Made by a program: the position numbers and the translations under genes
Part shown: one piece after another, positions 32,861 to 37,311 of the stretch
Layout of the letters: every line of letters begins with the position of its first letter
Position numbering within the stretch: the first letter of the stretch is position 1
NCBI GenBank assembly: GCA_900078375.1
Contig: FLQS01000057.1
Coordinates: 1-37,311 of the forward strand
Length of the DNA: 37,311 nucleotides
Origin: an uncultured Mycobacterium sp.
GTDB taxonomy: Bacteria > Actinomycetota > Actinomycetes > Mycobacteriales > Mycobacteriaceae
Direction of reading: 5' to 3'
The notes under the pieces: generated by a model
What the model saw: only the letters and a program-made list of their open reading frames with translations
Database searches by the model: none
What the model was told of the DNA's origin: nothing

Positions 32861-33643
32861 TTATCCGGCAGCCGCCAGCTTGGGGTCACTGGCCTGGGTG
32901 CGCACCGATTCGAGGGCCTTGGCAAGGATGCGCGAGACGTGCATCTGTGAGCAGCCGATACGTTCGGCGATTTGAGCTTGGCTCATGTTCTCAAAGAATC
33001 GAAGGTTGAGAACGGCTCGTTGCCGCTCGGGTAACGCGGCGATCAGAGGTCGTACCGTCTGGATATCGAGAACCTTGTCCAGGTTGCGGTCAACGTCGCC
33101 GATCGCGTGGCCGACACGTCTGTCGTCGTCGCTCCCGGCCGGCATATCGGTGGATATTGTCGAGTAGTGAGCGCCACCGACCGTCGCATCGACGACGAGC
33201 TCTCTGGCCATACCGAGATAGTCGGCGATCTCTAAGATTGTTGGCACTCGCCCGAGCCGTTGGGATAACTCTGCGTGCGCCCTAACCAGTTGCGGTTGAA
33301 GCTCTTTGATCCTGCGGGGCACCTTGATCGCCCACGTGTGGTCCCGAAAGTGGCGGCGGACCTCGCCCAGCATGGTCGGTACGGCGAACGACAAGAAGTC
33401 CGCCCCATTGTCGACATCAAAGCGGTTGACGGCGCTGACCAAGCCGGCCCGGGCGGCCTGCACAAGATCGTCGAACGGTTCGCCCCGGCCACGGTACCGG
33501 CGCGCGACCTGATCGGCGAGCGGCAGGCAGCGTTCGAAGATTTCGTCGCGTTGGCGCTGAAACGCCGCCGACCCCTCGCCTAGCGACTTGAGGTGACGGA
33601 ACATCGCATTCAACTCGGAGTAGTCCACAGTCGACTTGGGCAT
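32861..33643 (-). CDS. SigB/SigF/SigG-family sigma factor
   Basis: A 260-aa alternative sigma factor of the general-stress/sporulation group. ATG 33643 has GAAGGA nine bases upstream; the longer open frame to 33913 has no support. Region 2 is clear (VARRYRGRGEPFDDLVQAAR, GADFLSFAVPTMLGEVRRHF, DHTWAIKVPRR), region 3 lies in IKELQPQLVRAHAELSQRLG, and region 4 is LPERQRAVLNLRFFENMSQA with the helix-turn-helix QIAERIGCSQMHVSRILAKA. The N-terminus lacks region 1.1, as in this group. A SigF-type promoter (33716-33740) sits upstream, suggesting positive autoregulation. Convergent to the ANTAR gene and near rsbQP, it is the likely output of the stress cluster, though the connecting RsbV/RsbW are not here. 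Confidence 0.92.
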   Translation of the reverse strand: MPKSTVDYSELNAMFRHLKSLGEGSAAFQRQRDEIFERCLPLADQVARRYRGRGEPFDDLVQAARAGLVSAVNRFDVDNGADFLSFAVPTMLGEVRRHFRDHTWAIKVPRRIKELQPQLVRAHAELSQRLGRVPTILEIADYLGMARELVVDATVGGAHYSTISTDMPAGSDDDRRVGHAIGDVDRNLDKVLDIQTVRPLIAALPERQRAVLNLRFFENMSQAQIAERIGCSQMHVSRILAKALESVRTQASDPKLAAAG

Positions 33644-33715
33644 CAGCAGGTTCCTTCGTCGTGCGCATCGCGGTAAAGGACTACGCGGCCCGAATCTGAA
33701 CCTGTCGTACGCGAC

Positions 33716-33740
33716 TACCCTGTAGCTCGATGGAGCAAAC
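33716..33740 (-). promoter_or_regulatory. SigB/SigF-type promoter of the sigma gene
   Basis: On the minus strand GTTT (33740-33737) and GGGTA (33720-33716) are separated by 16 bases, matching the mycobacterial SigF pattern GTTT-N15-17-GGGTA. The -10 element lies about 73 bases before the sigma ATG. The match to the gene's own family suggests autoregulation. Confidence 0.65.
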
Positions 33741-33779
33741 CTCGACACGCTTCGCACGATGTCGAGAAAGGAAGAATCG

Positions 33780-34877
33780 ATGACCACACGGTTAGTCGTG
33801 CAACGCAACGACCTGCGCACGTTCCGCTGGGCTGAATCTCCCATGACACCCCTGGACGAGGGTGCGGTGCGGCTGCGCATCGATGCCTTCGCGCTGACGT
33901 CGAACAACATCACCTACGCGGCCCTTGGCGACGCGATGAACTATTGGCAGTTCTTCCCCACTGGCGATCCCGGAACCGGACATGTTCCGGTGTGGGGCTT
34001 CGCTTCCGTCGTCGAATCGCGCTGCCCCGGACTCGACGTCGGTGAGCGCTTCTACGGCTACTGGCCGATCGGCGACGACATCGTGCTGCAACCCGAGGGG
34101 GTGCATCCCGGTGGTTTCACTGATGGCGCCGAACACCGGCGGGCCCTGCATCCGATCTACAACCAGTACGTGCGGTGCAGCGCCGACCCCGGCTACGTGG
34201 CCGACCGCGAGGCGCAACAGGCGTTGCTTCGTCCCCTGTTCGCCACGGCATTCCTGATCGACGACTTCCTCGCGGACAACGCGTACTTCGGCGCGACGAC
34301 GGTGGTCCTGTCCAGTGCGTCGAGCAAGACCGCCTACGGCACAGCGTTCTGCCTGGCGCAGCGCCGCGGCACAGCTGACGCCGTCAACGTCGTCGGGCTC
34401 ACGTCTCCGGCGAATGCCGAATTCACCCGTGGGCTGGGCTGTTACGACGACGTCCTGCTCTACGACGACATCGTGACGACGCTACCCGAGGTGGCATCGG
34501 TTTACGTCGACTTCAGCGGCGACCCCTCCGTGCGCGGCGCGGTGCATCGCCGGCTCGGCGATCAGCTGGCCTATAGCTGTTTGGTCGGTGCCACGCATTG
34601 GGATGCGCTCGGCGGCGGCGACGCGCTGCCTGGTCCGGCGCCGGTGTTGTTCTTCGCACCCGACCAGGCCGGCAAGCGGATCGCCGAGTGGGGCCCGGCC
34701 GGATTCCAGGAACGGATGGCCGCCGCCTGGACGGCGTTCATGGAGCCCGTCACCAATGCCGAGAAGCCCTGGCTGACAGTGGTTTCAGGACGGGGTCGAG
34801 ATGCGGTCGAGCAGAGCTATACCGCGCTGTTGGACGGGGCCGTGCCCGCCAACGAGGGACACATCCTTTCGGTGTGA
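33780..34877 (+). CDS. DUF2855 family protein
   Basis: A 365-aa protein of the DUF2855 family, related in layout to medium-chain dehydrogenases/quinone oxidoreductases. ATG 33780 follows AAAGGAAG; the upstream ATG 33759 is less well placed. Recognisable blocks are the beta-rich N-terminal half (VRLRIDAFALTSNNITYAAL, GHVPVWGFASVVES, GERFYGYWPIGDDIVLQP), FATAFLIDDFLADN, and a Rossmann-like stretch (TTVVLSSASSKTAYGTAFCL, VNVVGLTSPANAEF) that lacks a clean GxGxxG, so cofactor binding is uncertain. No function is established. It diverges from the sigma gene over a shared 136-base upstream region. Confidence 0.88.
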   Translation: MTTRLVVQRNDLRTFRWAESPMTPLDEGAVRLRIDAFALTSNNITYAALGDAMNYWQFFPTGDPGTGHVPVWGFASVVESRCPGLDVGERFYGYWPIGDDIVLQPEGVHPGGFTDGAEHRRALHPIYNQYVRCSADPGYVADREAQQALLRPLFATAFLIDDFLADNAYFGATTVVLSSASSKTAYGTAFCLAQRRGTADAVNVVGLTSPANAEFTRGLGCYDDVLLYDDIVTTLPEVASVYVDFSGDPSVRGAVHRRLGDQLAYSCLVGATHWDALGGGDALPGPAPVLFFAPDQAGKRIAEWGPAGFQERMAAAWTAFMEPVTNAEKPWLTVVSGRGRDAVEQSYTALLDGAVPANEGHILSV

Positions 34878-34911
34878 GACCCCGACGCGTTGACTGAGCG
34901 TTGACGCAGCG

Positions 34912-34945
34912 ATTGAGCGACGTTTCCCCAGCGTCATTGCTCAAT
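34912..34945. terminator. Hairpin between convergent genes
   Basis: ATTGAGC-GACG pairs with CGTC-GCTCAAT around a nine-base loop, with a three-base bulge (ATT) on the right arm. It lies centrally between the DUF2855 stop and the convergent 742-aa gene stop, so it could serve both. No U-run. Confidence 0.5.
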
Positions 34946-34978
34946 GAATGACGTTGTGCGCCATCGACAACTGGGCCG

Positions 34979-37207
34979 TCAGGCTACGCCCACCGCCGAC
35001 AGTGAATTGAGTTGCGCGAACAGCGAGTCCAGCAAGCCGGAACGGACCACCAGCAGCGCAGGAAGCGCGTTCACTGCGATGAAGAGCCCGGTCGGTATCC
35101 CCACGAACTGGCCCACCAGGTAGCCGATCGGCCCGCCTCCGAATACCGAGCCGATCGCTGCACCCACGGCCTGGCCGACGGCGATCTGCAGTCCGGGGCT
35201 GCCAAGGACGTTGGTCACGAGAGCCTTCACCACATCTCCGGCCGGCCGTCCAATCGCGAGATCTCCGGCCAGGCTGCCGATCAAGGTTCGCACTGACCCG
35301 TCGCCAAGCAGCGAATTCACAACGGACTTCAGCGCGTTGGACGCCAGCCGCTCCAAAGTCGGGTTGTTGATCCCCGCCGAGTCGAAGAAGTCCTGGACCG
35401 CGGACCCCACGATTCTGGCGGAGGCGTCTTCCAGTGCGTGCACACTCAGGACGCCACGCACCGCTTCGGCGACGGTGGACTTCAACGCCGCCTTGATCGC
35501 CGGATTCGCCTGCAGCTCAGTCAAGATGCCCTGCAGCGCGGCGTTCGGATCGGCGCTGTTGAACACGGCGAGCACGGCCTGGTTGGCGGCTTCGCTCAGC
35601 GCGTCCGCAACTCCCCTCGCTGCCAAGAACTTCGGCAGGGCCGTCGTGATCGAGCCGATCAACTTGTCCATAGCGGCCGGATTGTTCAACACGTCCACGA
35701 TCTCGTCGCCGTACGTCGCACCGAGGCTGTCGACGAGTGCGGCGTGGATCGTTGGGTCGGACGACACGTCGGCGATGAACGTTTGCACCGTTGTGCTGAT
35801 CTCGTTGACGATGCCGGTATCACCGATGACGGACTTCACCGCGCCCTTGAGCGCTTGACCAAGGGCCAGCTGAATATTGGGGTTGGTCTGCAACGCCAGC
35901 GTCGCGGCATCCAACGCCGCCTGCACTTGTGCCTCGGTCCCCGTGGCCAATGCCTGCGCGACCGTGTTGGCAGCGGTCGTCAGAGCCGCGGAGACGCCCG
36001 CATAATCCAGGAACGTCGACGCCGCCGTCTCGACCGTGCCCACCGCGCCGTCGACAATCACGGCGGAGCTCAGAATGTGTTCTACCGCAGCACGTCCCGC
36101 GAGCGCGACAACCGCGCTCACCGGAGTGCTGTTCGAGCCGTCGGCCACAGCCAGTTCGACTTGATCACCGATGAAGTTCACGAAGGCGGACGACGGATCT
36201 TCCTGCCAACCGCTCAGCCCGACGAGCACATGAGTTGAGCCCTTGATCGCGCTGAACACCGCGGCACGCAGAGCCTGGTCGGCGAGCAGCACCGGCACGC
36301 CCGTCACGAAGGCCGGCGCACTCTGCTGAACGTCCTGTTGGATAAGGTCGTTCAGGGTGTAGGTCGGCGAGGCCAAATTAGTGAGCAGGGCGTCGATATC
36401 CCCGTTGGGAACCACCGTCAACGTGTGCGCCAAAGTGCTGACCGCGTTCTGGACAGCCGTGTTGCCCAATAGGGTCTGGGCGAAGTAACCCATCGCCTGG
36501 CCGGCGACGTGGGCGGCTCCGGGGGTGAGTCCGTTGGCGACGGCCAGGGTCTGGACCTGATCGGTGACGAAATTCAGGAGCGCCTGGTTGTTGGCCAGGC
36601 TGGTGAGGGCTCCGTTGAGTGAGGTCTTGGTGTAGGCGTTACCCATCAACTCGACGACGGTGGGCAGCACCGCGTTGACGAACGCTTGCTTCTCGGCGCT
36701 CAACCCGGCGAAGCCGATTCCGGTCTTGATGAAGTTGGTGAGGGCGGGCGCAACGTTGGCGGTCCAGTCCGCCATGGTGGTGCCCGCGGCCGGCACCGCC
36801 GCGGCCGGCTCTCCGGTGGTCACGACCGCCGCCGGTACCACCGTGGCGTTGACGTTCGACAAATCACGGCGCAAGGCCAAGCCCGCCAACTCCAGCGGAG
36901 TCGCCACCGGGGCAAGGGGATCGCTGCCGCCGCCCACCGAGTCCAGCGTGACGCGATGTGCCGCTCTCAGCGAGTGACCGGTCGACACCGTGATCACGGG
37001 CGCGTCGACGACAGCGGCCGCGCGCAGTTTCTTCCCCGAGACTGTGCTGCGCGCCTTCGGCCCTGCCTTCGCCGACGAATCCGCCGAAGACGTTGTCTTC
37101 CCCGAGTTCCCGGTATCTGCGGCTGCTACTGCCGGTAGCGCGAGGATGACCCCGCCCACCCCGAGGGCCAGTGCCAACGCCCCGACCCGACCGATGTGCT
37201 GTCCCAT
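34979..37207 (-). CDS. Large secreted helical-repeat protein, paralogue of the 24.2-26.4 kb gene
   Basis: A 742-aa exported protein. ATG 37207 has a strong AAGGGGGG upstream. Signal peptide MGQHIGRVGALALALGVGG is cleaved near AAA-DTG, then NSGKTTSSADSSAKAG and a basic low-complexity linker, then the conserved LDSVGGGSDPLAPVATPLEL block. The body is Ala/Val/Leu-rich helical units (LGNTAVQNAVSTLAHTLTV, LGDGSVRTLIGSLAGDLAIG), and the C-terminus is LQIAVGQAVGAAIGSVFGGG followed by a hydrophobic run. Architecture and both ends match the other copy; the centres have diverged. No enzymatic motif is visible; function unknown. The upstream ~100 bases hold an inverted repeat and no obvious SigF promoter. 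Confidence 0.88.
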   Translation of the reverse strand: MGQHIGRVGALALALGVGGVILALPAVAAADTGNSGKTTSSADSSAKAGPKARSTVSGKKLRAAAVVDAPVITVSTGHSLRAAHRVTLDSVGGGSDPLAPVATPLELAGLALRRDLSNVNATVVPAAVVTTGEPAAAVPAAGTTMADWTANVAPALTNFIKTGIGFAGLSAEKQAFVNAVLPTVVELMGNAYTKTSLNGALTSLANNQALLNFVTDQVQTLAVANGLTPGAAHVAGQAMGYFAQTLLGNTAVQNAVSTLAHTLTVVPNGDIDALLTNLASPTYTLNDLIQQDVQQSAPAFVTGVPVLLADQALRAAVFSAIKGSTHVLVGLSGWQEDPSSAFVNFIGDQVELAVADGSNSTPVSAVVALAGRAAVEHILSSAVIVDGAVGTVETAASTFLDYAGVSAALTTAANTVAQALATGTEAQVQAALDAATLALQTNPNIQLALGQALKGAVKSVIGDTGIVNEISTTVQTFIADVSSDPTIHAALVDSLGATYGDEIVDVLNNPAAMDKLIGSITTALPKFLAARGVADALSEAANQAVLAVFNSADPNAALQGILTELQANPAIKAALKSTVAEAVRGVLSVHALEDASARIVGSAVQDFFDSAGINNPTLERLASNALKSVVNSLLGDGSVRTLIGSLAGDLAIGRPAGDVVKALVTNVLGSPGLQIAVGQAVGAAIGSVFGGGPIGYLVGQFVGIPTGLFIAVNALPALLVVRSGLLDSLFAQLNSLSAVGVA

Positions 37208-37238
37208 GTTTATCCCCCCTTGGGTTCAAGGGTCTAGT

Positions 37239-37264
37239 GCAACAGCTCCTAGCTGAGGAGTTGC
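37239..37264. promoter_or_regulatory. Imperfect inverted repeat upstream of the 742-aa gene
   Basis: GCAAC-AG-CTCCT and AGGAG-TTGC pair around AGCTG with a two-base bulge, 32 bases before the start codon. It could be an operator or a 5' leader hairpin; nothing decides which. Confidence 0.3.
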
Positions 37265-37311
37265 TTGATGCGTCCTGGTCATCCGCCTTCGACTGTCCAT
37301 TTGTTCTGGGC

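Overview
The window is high-GC actinobacterial DNA, almost certainly from a mycobacterium (Mycolicibacterium-like). The evidence is the small secreted proteins with mycobacterial-style signal peptides, a haemophore-type haem-binding protein, a LexA box of the mycobacterial type, and an RsbQ/RsbP/ANTAR/SigF-like stress cluster. No tRNA, rRNA or CRISPR array was seen.

Region 1 (about 1-13,390) is a defence island whose codon use is visibly less GC-biased than the rest. It opens with a decayed IS3-family transposase. A tightly packed minus-strand operon follows (read from about 9.95 kb down to 0.5 kb): an unrecognised ~690-aa protein, an unrecognised 305-aa protein, a giant 1821-aa helicase with a DUF1998-type C-terminus resembling DruE of Druantia, and a RecB/AddB-like PD-(D/E)XK nuclease with an apparent Fe-S cluster. 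Upstream sits a restriction-modification module: a decayed NaeI-type endonuclease, an intact HNH nuclease, an intact C5-cytosine methyltransferase and a Vsr-type endonuclease. A perfect mycobacterial LexA/SOS box lies between the divergent methyltransferase and Vsr genes. A C5 methylase plus a DruE-like helicase recalls Druantia type II, but the nuclease and the two unknown proteins make the locus a candidate variant or new system.

Region 2 (13.4-18.9 kb) has chromosomal-style composition. It holds a secreted protein divergent from a TPR/LuxR regulator, then a small secreted protein, a DHA2-type MFS exporter and an APC amino-acid permease in one coupled run.

Region 3 (19-29.8 kb) is rich in cell-envelope proteins: a YVTN beta-propeller protein with an actinobacterial C-terminal beta-rich domain, two small secreted proteins (one haemophore-like), a 20-residue tandem-repeat secreted protein, a large helical secreted protein with a paralogue at the right end, a decayed alpha/beta hydrolase, a secreted tripeptidyl-aminopeptidase-like hydrolase, a CHRD-type lipoprotein and a Rieske lipoprotein.

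Region 4 (30-34.9 kb) is a stress-signalling cluster: rsbQ and rsbP overlap by four bases, followed by a GAF-ANTAR protein and a convergent SigB/SigF-family sigma gene with a SigF-type promoter of its own. A DUF2855 gene diverges from the sigma gene. The second paralogue of the large secreted protein closes the window.
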